The position numbers and the translations under genes were made by a program. A stretch of 64,000 nt of DNA, from contig NZ_DDHJ01000012.1 in assembly GCF_002338065.1 (NCBI RefSeq), positions 1 through 64,000 of the forward strand, written 5' to 3'. Below the pieces are notes generated by a model. That model did no database searches. It was given only the letters and a program-made list of their open reading frames with translations, and was not told the origin of the DNA. This DNA is from Pseudomonas sp. UBA1879 (GTDB lineage: Bacteria > Pseudomonadota > Gammaproteobacteria > Pseudomonadales > Pseudomonadaceae). Positions 1-15,365 of the stretch are shown here, one piece after another; the first letter of the stretch is position 1; each line of letters starts with the position of its first letter.

Positions 1-23
1 CGCAGATGGGGTTTTGTTTTTTG
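1..23 (+). terminator. Possible 3' half of a rho-independent terminator
   Basis: The first bases read as a G-rich arm (CGCAGATGGGG) followed by a T-rich tract. This is what the right half of an intrinsic terminator looks like. The matching left arm would lie outside the window, so this is only a guess. In some pseudomonads an rRNA operon lies directly upstream of birA, which would fit. Confidence 0.25.
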
Positions 24-120
24 TGCGTGGAAAATTGTGAAGCAGCACCGTGTCCCAGGCGTCTATGCATAAGCCGTTGGCATGGATATCATGCGTCGCT
101 CATTCAAGGGCGTACGACAG

Positions 121-1086
121 ATGCAGACTTTGCTGAAGCTTCTGAGCAATGGTGAATTTCATTCCGGTGAAGCTCTCGGCCGGGCGCTCGGGGTCAGTCG
201 TAGCGCGGTTTGGAAAAAGCTTCAGCAATTGCAACTCGAGACGGGTATCGAGATTCATAAAGTCCGAGGGCGAGGGTATAAGCTGCCTAATCCGATTGTA
301 TTGTTAAATGAGCCATGGCTTACCGAAAGGCATGATGCTGCTGGCTGGGATATCCGAGTCTACAACGCCATTGATTCAACGAATGCGGAAGCTATGCGAC
401 TGATTGCTCAGGCCCTGAAGCTGCCATTGCTCGTGGTTTCGGAGCAGCAGACTGCGGGTCGCGGTCGCCGCGGGCGTAAATGGGTTAGTCCGTTCGCAGA
501 GAACCTCTACTACAGCCTCGCATTGCGTATTGAAGGGGGGATGAAACAGCTGGAGGGGCTGAGCCTCCTTGTGGGTCTGGCAGTCGTCAAAATGCTGCAG
601 GAGATGGGTATAAGCGGTGCCGGACTGAAGTGGCCAAACGACATCCTGGTTGGCCGGAAAAAACTGGCTGGCATCCTCCTGGAACTCACCGGCGACCCTG
701 CTGATGTATGCCACGTTGTGATCGGAATCGGGATCAACGTGAACATGAGGTCATCTGAAGAAGTGGATCAGTCGTGGACATCTATGGCGCTCGAGTCGGG
801 TGTGGACCAAGACCGCAATCAGGTTGTGGCGCGCTTGAGTGCGGTACTTAACAGATACCTGACCTCGTATTACGCAAAAGGCTTTAAAGCGTTCAAGGAT
901 GAGTGGGAGCAACATCACCTGTGGCAGAACGAGCCTGTGACGCTTCTAGCGGGGCAGAGTGCGATCAACGGCGTTGTAGTCGGAGTGGACGATGCAGGTG
1001 GCCTTCGCTTGATGGTAGGGCAAGACGTACAGGTGTTTAGCGGGGGCGAGTTGAGCTTAAGGCTGCGTGGGCAGCCGGGCAGTTGA
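121..1086 (+). CDS. birA: BirA: biotin-[acetyl-CoA-carboxylase] ligase and biotin operon repressor
   Basis: This enzyme makes biotinyl-5'-AMP and transfers biotin to the acetyl-CoA carboxylase carrier protein. Forms with an N-terminal DNA-binding domain also repress biotin genes. The protein is 321 aa from the ATG at 121, which begins MQTLLKLL. In-frame ATGs at 82 and 91 would only add a poorly conserved-looking stretch. A helix-turn-helix lies in about residues 15-45 (GVSRSAVWKKL). The ligase biotin/AMP loop GRGRRG is at about residues 113-118, and KWPND and KKLAGIL follow. The C-terminal SH3-like domain is present. It is therefore the bifunctional type. The next gene on this strand starts only 57 bases downstream, without the coaX gene often found there. 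Confidence 0.96.
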   Translation: MQTLLKLLSNGEFHSGEALGRALGVSRSAVWKKLQQLQLETGIEIHKVRGRGYKLPNPIVLLNEPWLTERHDAAGWDIRVYNAIDSTNAEAMRLIAQALKLPLLVVSEQQTAGRGRRGRKWVSPFAENLYYSLALRIEGGMKQLEGLSLLVGLAVVKMLQEMGISGAGLKWPNDILVGRKKLAGILLELTGDPADVCHVVIGIGINVNMRSSEEVDQSWTSMALESGVDQDRNQVVARLSAVLNRYLTSYYAKGFKAFKDEWEQHHLWQNEPVTLLAGQSAINGVVVGVDDAGGLRLMVGQDVQVFSGGELSLRLRGQPGS

Positions 1087-1143
1087 GCTGAGCATTTAGG
1101 CGATTACAAGGGTGGCGTCCTGGGGTTTAGTAGTGAGGTCTCC

Positions 1144-1581
1144 ATGCGGTGGTTTTTTTTACTATTGGTCTTGTTGAATGCATTTTATTACGTGTGGCGC
1201 CAGCAGGAAGCTCCGATAAGGCCAAAGGAGATCACTGCCATCTCCCAGTATAAGGGGGCTCGGCAGGACATCCGTTTACTAAGCGAATCTGTGGGAGGTC
1301 AGTCCGAGGCTGCCCCCAAGGTACCGAGCGGCCAATGCATCTACTTAGGGGGAGAAATCTCCGAAAGTAGAGCGAGGACGGTCGAGCAGCGTCTGACAAG
1401 CCTGGACATCCAGACCCAATTTGGAAGGTGGCCAAACGACTCCGGCGGGATTTTCTGGTTGAAAGTAAAGCCTGAAAGTCGACGCCTTATGGATGATGGT
1501 CTGGTGGGGGGATTAAAGAATGACTTCCCGGAGTTAAAAAGCAAAATAATGTCATGCGAAGGCATTGCAACCTCTGGATAG
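1144..1581 (+). CDS. Small membrane-anchored SPOR-like protein
   Basis: This 145-aa protein has one N-terminal hydrophobic segment (residues 2-17) and no signal-peptidase site that I can see, so it is probably anchored in the inner membrane with a periplasmic domain. After a variable linker, residues 66-135 (GQCIYLGGEISESRA..., then FWLKVKPE) have the spacing of SPOR peptidoglycan-binding domains. Similar proteins sit between birA/coaX and the tRNA-Tyr cluster in other pseudomonads. A role at denuded glycan strands or the division site is inferred from the family only. It may be cotranscribed with birA. Confidence 0.75.
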   Translation: MRWFFLLLVLLNAFYYVWRQQEAPIRPKEITAISQYKGARQDIRLLSESVGGQSEAAPKVPSGQCIYLGGEISESRARTVEQRLTSLDIQTQFGRWPNDSGGIFWLKVKPESRRLMDDGLVGGLKNDFPELKSKIMSCEGIATSG

Positions 1582-1682
1582 TTTGCATAGAATGGCGCCC
1601 GCTTCGCAGTGCAAGACAAGTTGGAAATGCACGTAAAGCATGAGTCAGCGTTTGTAACCTCAAGTTTTTATTGAGAAAAAGG

Positions 1683-1710
1683 TTGACAGAAGGCCGGTAT
1701 CAGATAAAAT
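1683..1710 (+). promoter_or_regulatory. Sigma-70 promoter of the tRNA-Tyr/Gly/Thr cluster
   Basis: TTGACA (1683-1688) and TAAAAT (1705-1710) are separated by 16 nt and lie 14 nt upstream of the mature tRNA-Tyr 5' end. There is a G/C-rich stretch just after the -10, as in stable RNA promoters. Confidence 0.8.
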
Positions 1711-1723
1711 GCCGGCTCGCTTA

Positions 1724-1810
<87 letters not shown>

Positions 1811-1834
1811 TTTCGAGCGTAAGCAACAAGCTCG

Positions 1835-1908
<74 letters not shown>

Positions 1909-1935
1909 GGTTCTGTTGGTTGTGCAATGTGTTTT

Positions 1936-2011
1936 GCTCTTGTAGCTCAGTTGGTAGAGCACACCCTTGGTAAGGGTGAGGTCAGCGGTTCAAATCCGCT
2001 CAAGAGCTCCA
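1936..2011 (+). tRNA. tRNA-Thr (GGT)
   Basis: The acceptor arms GCTCTTG and CAAGAGC pair, the anticodon loop TTGGTAA gives GGT, and CCA is encoded at 2009-2011. In several relatives a tuf gene follows this tRNA; here only about 180 bases separate it from tRNA-Trp. Confidence 0.96.
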
Positions 2012-2144
2012 ATGCTAAGGCAGATATGAAAGTATCTGCCTTTGTTTTAGGTGTCACGAGATCCCGTGTGTTTGGCTTCGCGCCAGTGGGGTGGTGAATG
2101 CCTGCAGCGGTTCAGTGAGGTCTCGGCGGCCTTATTGAAAGCTG

Positions 2145-2173
2145 TTGAAATCTTCTTGTCAGGTCCGCATAAT
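2145..2173 (+). promoter_or_regulatory. Sigma-70 promoter for tRNA-Trp-secE-nusG
   Basis: TTGAAA (2145-2150) and CATAAT (2168-2173) have a 17-nt spacer and lie 21 nt before tRNA-Trp. With no tuf gene in front, this would be the start of a tRNA-Trp-secE-nusG transcript. Confidence 0.65.
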
Positions 2174-2194
2174 GGCCGGCCTGATTTTGCTTTT

Positions 2195-2270
2195 AGGTCA
2201 GTAGCTCAATTGGCAGAGCGACGGTCTCCAAAACCGTAGGTTGGGGGTTCGATTCCCTCCTGACCTGCCA
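2195..2270 (+). tRNA. tRNA-Trp (CCA)
   Basis: The acceptor arms AGGTCAG and CTGACCT pair, the anticodon loop TCTCCAAAA gives CCA, and the 3' CCA is encoded at 2268-2270. It lies 46 nt before secE, the usual arrangement in gammaproteobacteria. Confidence 0.96.
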
Positions 2271-2316
2271 GATTCGCGTTAACGATTCTGGCTTTCTTTT
2301 CACAGGATTTTAGTAG

Positions 2317-2685
2317 ATGAATCCAAAGGCTGAAGCCCAAGACTCCCGTTTTGATCTCGTAAAGTGGCTCGTAGTGGTCCTTTTGGTCGTTGTGGGCGTC
2401 GTCGGAAATCAATACTACTCGGCGCAGCCAATCCTGTATCGCGTGCTCGCTTTGCTGGTGATTGCCGCTATAGCAGCCTATGTTGGGTTGCAGACTGGTA
2501 AGGGCAAAGCTTTCTTCGTGTTGGCCAAGGAAGCTCGCGCTGAGATTCGTAAAGTCGTATGGCCTACCCGTCAAGAAACCACCCAGACTACCCTGATAGT
2601 GGTAGCTGTGGTTCTGGTTATGGCGCTGCTGTTGTGGGGGCTAGATTCCCTGCTCGGCTGGCTTGTTTCCTTGATCGTCGGCTAA
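2317..2685 (+). CDS. secE: Preprotein translocase subunit SecE
   Basis: SecE is the clamp subunit of the SecYEG inner-membrane protein channel. The 122-aa protein has the three-helix form seen in gammaproteobacteria: hydrophobic segments at about residues 17-35, 42-60 and 94-118, with the conserved amphipathic stretch EARAEIRKVVWPTRQE at about 76-91. It lies between tRNA-Trp and nusG, its usual place. Its partner secY is at 28090 in this window. Confidence 0.97.
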   Translation: MNPKAEAQDSRFDLVKWLVVVLLVVVGVVGNQYYSAQPILYRVLALLVIAAIAAYVGLQTGKGKAFFVLAKEARAEIRKVVWPTRQETTQTTLIVVAVVLVMALLLWGLDSLLGWLVSLIVG

Positions 2686-2694
2686 GGGTGTCCC

Positions 2695-3228
2695 GTGGCT
2701 AAGCGTTGGTACGTAGTGCATGCCTACTCGGGTTACGAGAAGCATGTTATGCGCTCACTGATTGAGCGTGTAAAGCTGGCAGGCATGGAAGATGGTTTCG
2801 GCGAGATTCTGGTTCCTACCGAAGAAGTGGTAGAAATGCGTAACGGCCAGAAGCGCAAAAGCGAGCGTAAATTCTTTCCTGGTTATGTGCTTGTTCAGAT
2901 GGACATGAATGAGGGTACTTGGCACTTGGTCAAGGATACCCCGCGTGTCATGGGCTTCATCGGTGGCACGGCTGATAAGCCGGCGCCAATCACTGACAAG
3001 GAAGCAGAGGCTATCCTGCGTCGTGTTGCTGATGGTAGCGACAAGCCGAAACCTAAGACGCTTTTTGAGCCGGGTGAAGTGGTTCGTGTTACCGATGGTC
3101 CGTTTGCAGATTTCAACGGTACGGTCGAAGAAGTTAACTACGAAAAAAGTCGGATCCAAGTGGCCGTGCTTATTTTCGGTCGCTCCACTCCGGTGGAGCT
3201 CGAGTTCAGCCAGGTCGAAAAGGCATAG
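2695..3228 (+). CDS. nusG: Transcription antitermination factor NusG
   Basis: NusG binds RNA polymerase and links it to Rho, and through S10 to antitermination complexes and ribosomes. The protein is 177 aa from a GTG start 9 bases after the secE stop. The N-terminal NGN domain covers about residues 1-110, with KRWYVVHAYSGYE at the start and FFPGYVLVQM in the middle. A KOW domain follows (EPGEVVRVTDGPFADFNG, about 124-141). Length and domain order are normal. A terminator follows it. Confidence 0.98.
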   Translation: MAKRWYVVHAYSGYEKHVMRSLIERVKLAGMEDGFGEILVPTEEVVEMRNGQKRKSERKFFPGYVLVQMDMNEGTWHLVKDTPRVMGFIGGTADKPAPITDKEAEAILRRVADGSDKPKPKTLFEPGEVVRVTDGPFADFNGTVEEVNYEKSRIQVAVLIFGRSTPVELEFSQVEKA

Positions 3229-3247
3229 CTGAGCTGGAAATCCCATA

Positions 3248-3274
3248 CCCCGCAGCCTTGGGCTGTGGGGTTTT
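3248..3274 (+). terminator. Terminator after secE-nusG
   Basis: CCCCGCAGCC (3248-3257) pairs with GGCTGTGGGG (3261-3270) around a TTG loop with one G-U pair, followed by TTTT. It separates nusG from the rplK operon. Confidence 0.8.
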
Positions 3275-3347
3275 GTCGTCACTGGGATAAACGCGCAAGT
3301 AACCGGGGAGCCTTCCAAGGCGTTCGAACCCGTAATTGGAGTGCCTC

Positions 3348-3779
3348 ATGGCCAAGAAGATTACCGCTTACATCAAGCTTCAAGTGAAAGCCGCTCAGGC
3401 TAACCCAAGCCCACCCGTTGGTCCTGCTCTGGGTCAGCACGGCGTGAACATCATGGAATTCTGCAAAGCCTTCAACGCCCGTACTCAGGGTCTTGAGCCA
3501 GGTCTGCCGACTCCAGTGATCATCACTGTATACAGCGACCGTAGCTTCACTTTTGAAACCAAAAGTACACCTGCTTCGGTTCTCCTGAAAAAAGCAGCTG
3601 GCCTGACCAGCGGTTCGGCTCGCCCGAACACCGTCAAAGTTGGCACTGTTACCCGTGCTCAGCTGGAAGATATCGCGAAGGCTAAAAACGCGGATCTCAC
3701 TGCTGCTGACATGGAAGCAGCCGTGCGCACTATCGCCGGTTCTGCTCGTAGCATGGGCCTTAACGTGGAGGGTGTGTAA
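3348..3779 (+). CDS. rplK: 50S ribosomal protein L11
   Basis: L11 forms the GTPase-associated centre with 23S rRNA and L10/L12. The ATG at 3348 (MAKKITAYIKLQ) is chosen over an upstream in-frame start at 3336, because it gives the family N-terminus with a GGAG ribosome site just before it. The protein is 143 aa. The proline-rich hinge region (PSPPVGPALGQHGVNIMEF) is at about residues 21-39. The stop overlaps the rplA start (TAATG), indicating translational coupling. Confidence 0.98.
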   Translation: MAKKITAYIKLQVKAAQANPSPPVGPALGQHGVNIMEFCKAFNARTQGLEPGLPTPVIITVYSDRSFTFETKSTPASVLLKKAAGLTSGSARPNTVKVGTVTRAQLEDIAKAKNADLTAADMEAAVRTIAGSARSMGLNVEGV

Positions 3780-4474
3780 TGGCTAAGCTGACTAAACGCC
3801 AAAAGGCAATCGCTTCGAAAGTTGAAGCTGGCAAATCCTATAGCTTCAACGACGCGGCAGCTCTGCTGACCGAGCTGTCCACTGTAAAGTTCAGCGAGTC
3901 CGTTGACGTTGCTGTAAACCTTGGTGTTGACCCGCGTAAATCTGACCAGGTTGTTCGTAGCGCTACTGTGCTGCCGCACGGCACTGGCAAGACCGTTCGC
4001 GTAGCAGTTTTCACCCAGGGTCCGGCGGCTGAAGCTGCACTGGCTGCTGGCGCTGATCGCGTTGGTATGGACGATTTGGCTGCTGAAATGAAAGGCGGCG
4101 ACCTGAACTATGACGTCGTAATCGCCTCCCCGGATGCAATGCGTGTTGTCGGTCAGTTGGGTCAGATCCTCGGTCCACGTGGTCTGATGCCTAACCCGAA
4201 AGTCGGTACTGTAACCCCAGACGTCGCTGGCGCGGTCAAAAACGCCAAGGCGGGTCAGGTCCGTTATCGCACCGACAAAAACGGCATCATTCACACTTCT
4301 GTCGGCAAGGTTGGCTTCGATGCTGACAAGCTGCGTGAGAACGTTGAAGCACTGATCGCTGACCTGAAGCGCATCAAGCCAGCTTCCTCGAAAGGTATCT
4401 ACGTTAAGCGCGTTACCCTGAGCACCACTATGGGTCCAGGTCTGGTCATCGACCAGGGCTCCTTGAACGCGTAA
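3779..4474 (+). CDS. rplA: 50S ribosomal protein L1
   Basis: L1 builds the mobile stalk at the ribosomal E site and in enteric bacteria represses the L11-L1 mRNA. The protein has 231 aa, standard for the family. The signature GPRGLMPNPKVGTVT lies at about residues 137-151. Its start overlaps rplK by one base. The L10 leader region follows. Confidence 0.98.
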   Translation: MAKLTKRQKAIASKVEAGKSYSFNDAAALLTELSTVKFSESVDVAVNLGVDPRKSDQVVRSATVLPHGTGKTVRVAVFTQGPAAEAALAAGADRVGMDDLAAEMKGGDLNYDVVIASPDAMRVVGQLGQILGPRGLMPNPKVGTVTPDVAGAVKNAKAGQVRYRTDKNGIIHTSVGKVGFDADKLRENVEALIADLKRIKPASSKGIYVKRVTLSTTMGPGLVIDQGSLNA

Positions 4475-4671
4475 GACAGCTAGGCGCGGGTAGCCGCGCC
4501 TCCGCAAAAAATTGGGGTCCCTGCCTGGCGGGGGCTATCCAAGACCGTAGGCGGCGAAAGCCTTAAACCACAAGCCTACGCAGATGGTGCTCCCGGTTCT
4601 TTACCGAATCAGACACCAAAACGACATCTGGCTTCGGCTAGATGAAACGGTAACAAGCAGGAGTTGAACCC
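4475..4671 (+). ncRNA. Ribosomal protein L10 leader region
   Basis: These 197 non-coding bases lie between rplA and rplJ. They hold several potential stems, such as GGCGCGG with CCGCGCC near the start and GTAGGCGGCGAAAGCC with a GCCTAC further on. In gammaproteobacteria this position carries the mRNA element bound by L10-(L12)4 for autoregulation, and a bent GGCGAAAGCC-like hairpin fits that. I did not fold it formally. Confidence 0.6.
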
Positions 4672-5172
4672 GTGGCAATTAAACTCGAAGACAAGAAGGC
4701 CATCGTCGCTGAAGTCAACGAGGCTGCCAAAGTCGCTCTGTCTGCTGTCGTGGCTGATGCCCGTGGCGTGACAGTGGGCGCGATGACCGGACTCCGTAAA
4801 GAGGCTCGTGAAGCTGGCGTATACGTGCGTGTTGTACGTAACACCCTGCTTAAGCGCGCGGTTGCTGACACTGAATACAGTGTTCTCAACGACGCGTTCA
4901 CTGGCCCGACCTTGATCGCTTTCTCCAACGAACATCCAGGCGCTGCTGCCCGTTTGTTCAAAGAGTTCGCCAAAGGTCAGGACAAGTTCGAGATCAAGGC
5001 AGCTGCGTTCGAGGGCAAGTTCCTCGCAGCTAATCAGATCGACGTACTGGCAACCTTGCCGACCCGTGATGAGGCAATTTCTCAGCTGATGAGCGTGATT
5101 CAAGGCGCGACCAGCAAATTGGCTCGTACTCTGGCGGCAGTTCGCGAACAGAAAGAAGCTGCAGCAGCCTAA
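4672..5172 (+). CDS. rplJ: 50S ribosomal protein L10
   Basis: L10 anchors the L12 dimers in the ribosomal stalk and represses its own mRNA when in excess. The protein is 166 aa from a GTG start, preceded by AGCAGGAG. The N-terminal rRNA-binding part (VVADARGVTVGAMTGLRKEAREAG) and the C-terminal helix that carries L12 are present. It follows the leader region and precedes rplL. Confidence 0.98.
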   Translation: MAIKLEDKKAIVAEVNEAAKVALSAVVADARGVTVGAMTGLRKEAREAGVYVRVVRNTLLKRAVADTEYSVLNDAFTGPTLIAFSNEHPGAAARLFKEFAKGQDKFEIKAAAFEGKFLAANQIDVLATLPTRDEAISQLMSVIQGATSKLARTLAAVREQKEAAAA

Positions 5173-5250
5173 GGGCCCGCGCTTCCTCTCGCGTATTTTT
5201 GTTTATTTCGAAGGCCGCATAGGCCCTCACACAATTCAGGAATTAGAGTC

Positions 5251-5616
5251 ATGTCTATCTCTCAAGACGATATCCTCAACGCCGTAGCTGAAATGTCTGT
5301 TCTGCAGGTTGTTGAGCTGATCAAAGCTTTCGAAGAAAAATTCGGCGTTAGCGCTGCTGCTGCATCGGCTGGTCCAGCTGCTGCTGCCGCTGTTGTTGAA
5401 GAGCAAACCGAATTCAACGTCATGCTGACCGAAGCTGGCGAGAAGAAAGTCAACGTCATTAAAGCTGTTCGTGAGCTGACCGGTCTGGGCCTGAAAGAAG
5501 CCAAGGCAGTCGTTGACGGCGCTCCAGCTCTGGTTCTGGAAGCAGTGGCCAAAGACGCTGCTGACAAAGCCAAAGCTGCTCTGGAAGAAGCAGGCGCCAA
5601 AGTCGAGCTGAAGTAA
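5251..5616 (+). CDS. rplL: 50S ribosomal protein L7/L12
   Basis: L7/L12 is the multi-copy stalk protein that recruits the translational GTPases. The 121-aa protein has an N-terminal dimerisation domain (residues 1-33), an Ala/Gly hinge at about 36-52 and the C-terminal factor-binding domain with GLGLKEAKAVVDGAP (about 77-91). Codon use is strongly biased, as expected for high expression. Confidence 0.98.
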   Translation: MSISQDDILNAVAEMSVLQVVELIKAFEEKFGVSAAAASAGPAAAAAVVEEQTEFNVMLTEAGEKKVNVIKAVRELTGLGLKEAKAVVDGAPALVLEAVAKDAADKAKAALEEAGAKVELK

Positions 5617-5662
5617 GCATCGACCTTGCGTCTCCAGCCCAAGCGTTGAGCGAACGGCTGAT

Positions 5663-5692
5663 GGCTGGTGGCTTCTGCCACCGGCCTTTTTC
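5663..5692 (+). terminator. Attenuator-type terminator between rplL and rpoB
   Basis: GGCTGGTGGC (5663-5672) and GCCACCGGCC (5677-5686) form a 10-bp stem with a TTCT loop, followed by six T residues. In enteric bacteria a partial terminator here lowers rpoBC expression relative to the ribosomal genes; the same role is inferred. Confidence 0.75.
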
Positions 5693-5781
5693 CGTTATTG
5701 GCAATCGATCAGATCGGTGCCTCTAACGTGCTTCAACCACCTCGAACGGTGGCGCAAACCATGGGGTTTGCAAGATTTTCT

Positions 5782-5804
5782 GGCCGCTCCCGTCGGGAGA
5801 GGCC
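5782..5804 (+). other. Hairpin in the rpoB 5' leader
   Basis: GGCC-G-CTCCC (5782-5791) and GGGAG-A-GGCC (5795-5804) form a stem with one internal mismatch and a 3-nt loop, 33 bases before the rpoB start. It has no T tract, so it is more likely an RNA processing or stability element than a terminator. Confidence 0.5.
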
Positions 5805-5836
5805 AAACAAGCAGGTGACCAAGCTGGGGAACGCTG

Positions 5837-9910
<4,074 letters not shown>

Positions 9911-9973
9911 CACGTGACGCGAATCGAGGGTGGGTCGGCATGACCACCCTCTGCTCCGCCAGGAGGAAAGGCC

Positions 9974-14173
<4,200 letters not shown>

Positions 14174-14177
14174 GAGC

Positions 14178-14253
14178 AGGGCCCTGATCTTCTGACCCAC
14201 CCTCTTTGACAGGTCATGCCTGTGAAGGAGGGCGGTCGTAAGCTCAGGGCTCT
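14178..14253 (+). other. Long imperfect hairpin between rpoC and the str promoter
   Basis: The left arm 14178-14204 (AGGGCCCTGA... ending CACCCTC) pairs imperfectly with 14228-14253 (GAGGG... ending CTCAGGGCTCT). A small hairpin ACAGG/CCTGT lies in the loop at 14210-14224. There is no strong T tract. It may end or process the rpoBC transcript. Confidence 0.5.
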
Positions 14254-14256
14254 GTC

Positions 14257-14285
14257 TTGACTAGGGGCGGGATCCTCTTTAGACT
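14257..14285 (+). promoter_or_regulatory. Promoter of the str operon (rpsL-rpsG-fusA-tuf)
   Basis: TTGACT (14257-14262) and TAGACT (14280-14285) are separated by 17 nt, about 90 bases before rpsL. No other element of this quality is present between rpoC and rpsL. Confidence 0.65.
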
Positions 14286-14376
14286 CTTGTACCCCTAAAT
14301 CTGGCGGGACGCTCGTCCTGCCATTTTGCTTTTCTTGTAAGACAATAGCGTCGCAAGACAACAGTGGAGCTAGTAG

Positions 14377-14748
14377 ATGGCAACTATCAACCAGCTGGTA
14401 CGTCAGCCGCGTAAGCGTATCGTCGAGAAATCCGACGTACCTGCGCTGCAGAACTGCCCGCAGCGTCGTGGTGTGTGCACCCGTGTGTACACCACCACGC
14501 CGAAAAAACCTAACTCGGCACTGCGTAAAGTATGCCGTGTGCGTCTGACCAACGGTTTCGAGGTTTCCTCGTACATCGGTGGTGAAGGCCACAACCTGCA
14601 AGAGCACAGCGTCGTCCTGATTCGTGGCGGCCGTGTAAAAGACTTGCCAGGTGTTCGTTATCACACCGTTCGCGGCTCTCTGGATACCTCCGGCGTTAAA
14701 GGCCGTAACCAGGGTCGTTCGAAGTACGGTACCAAGCGTCCGAAGTAA
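14377..14748 (+). CDS. rpsL: 30S ribosomal protein S12
   Basis: S12 lies at the decoding centre and controls accuracy. The 123-aa protein has Lys43 (in TTPKKPNSA) and Lys88 (in [13 protein letters not shown]). These residues are changed in common streptomycin-resistant mutants, so the sequence predicts the sensitive form. It is the first gene of the str operon. Confidence 0.99.
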
Positions 14749-14861
14749 TTCGGTCGTTTTGCAGTCGTTTTTTAAATTTATTGAGTCGATAAGAGTAAGG
14801 TCGGGCAGCGCATTTCGGTGTGTGTCCCGAGCGAACCTGAAGACCGTTTGAGGGCTTATCA

Positions 14862-15335
14862 ATGCCAAGACGTCGCGTAGCAGCCAAGCGTGAGATTCTT
14901 GACGATCCGAAGTACGGATCCCAGATTCTCGCCAAGTTCATGAACCACGTAATGGAAAGCGGCAAGAAAGCCGTTGCCGAGCGTATTGTTTACGGTGCTC
15001 TGGATACCGTTAAAGCACGCAAGGCGGGTACCGACCCCCTGGAACTCTTCGAAAAAGCACTCGACGCCATCGCTCCGCTGGTCGAAGTGAAGTCGCGCCG
15101 CGTTGGTGGTGCTACTTACCAGGTTCCGGTTGAAGTACGTCCTTCCCGTCGTAATGCTCTGGCAATGCGCTGGCTGGTAGACTTCGCGCGCAAGCGCGGT
15201 GAGAAATCCATGGCTCTGCGCTTGGCTGGCGAACTGCTGGACGCCGCTGAAGGCAAAGGTGCTGCGGTCAAGAAGCGTGAAGACGTGCACCGTATGGCTG
15301 AAGCCAACAAGGCTTTCTCGCACTACCGCTTCTAA
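14862..15335 (+). CDS. rpsG: 30S ribosomal protein S7
   Basis: S7 nucleates the 30S head and contacts E-site tRNA. The 157-aa protein opens with MPRRRVAAKREILDDPKYGS and carries the MNHVMESGKKAVAE and RVGGATYQVPVEV family blocks. It sits between rpsL and fusA. In enteric bacteria S7 represses this operon; I see no clear operator here. Confidence 0.98.
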   Translation: MPRRRVAAKREILDDPKYGSQILAKFMNHVMESGKKAVAERIVYGALDTVKARKAGTDPLELFEKALDAIAPLVEVKSRRVGGATYQVPVEVRPSRRNALAMRWLVDFARKRGEKSMALRLAGELLDAAEGKGAAVKKREDVHRMAEANKAFSHYRF

Positions 15336-15365
15336 TCTCAGCGTCACTATTTTTGCGAGGGCTTT

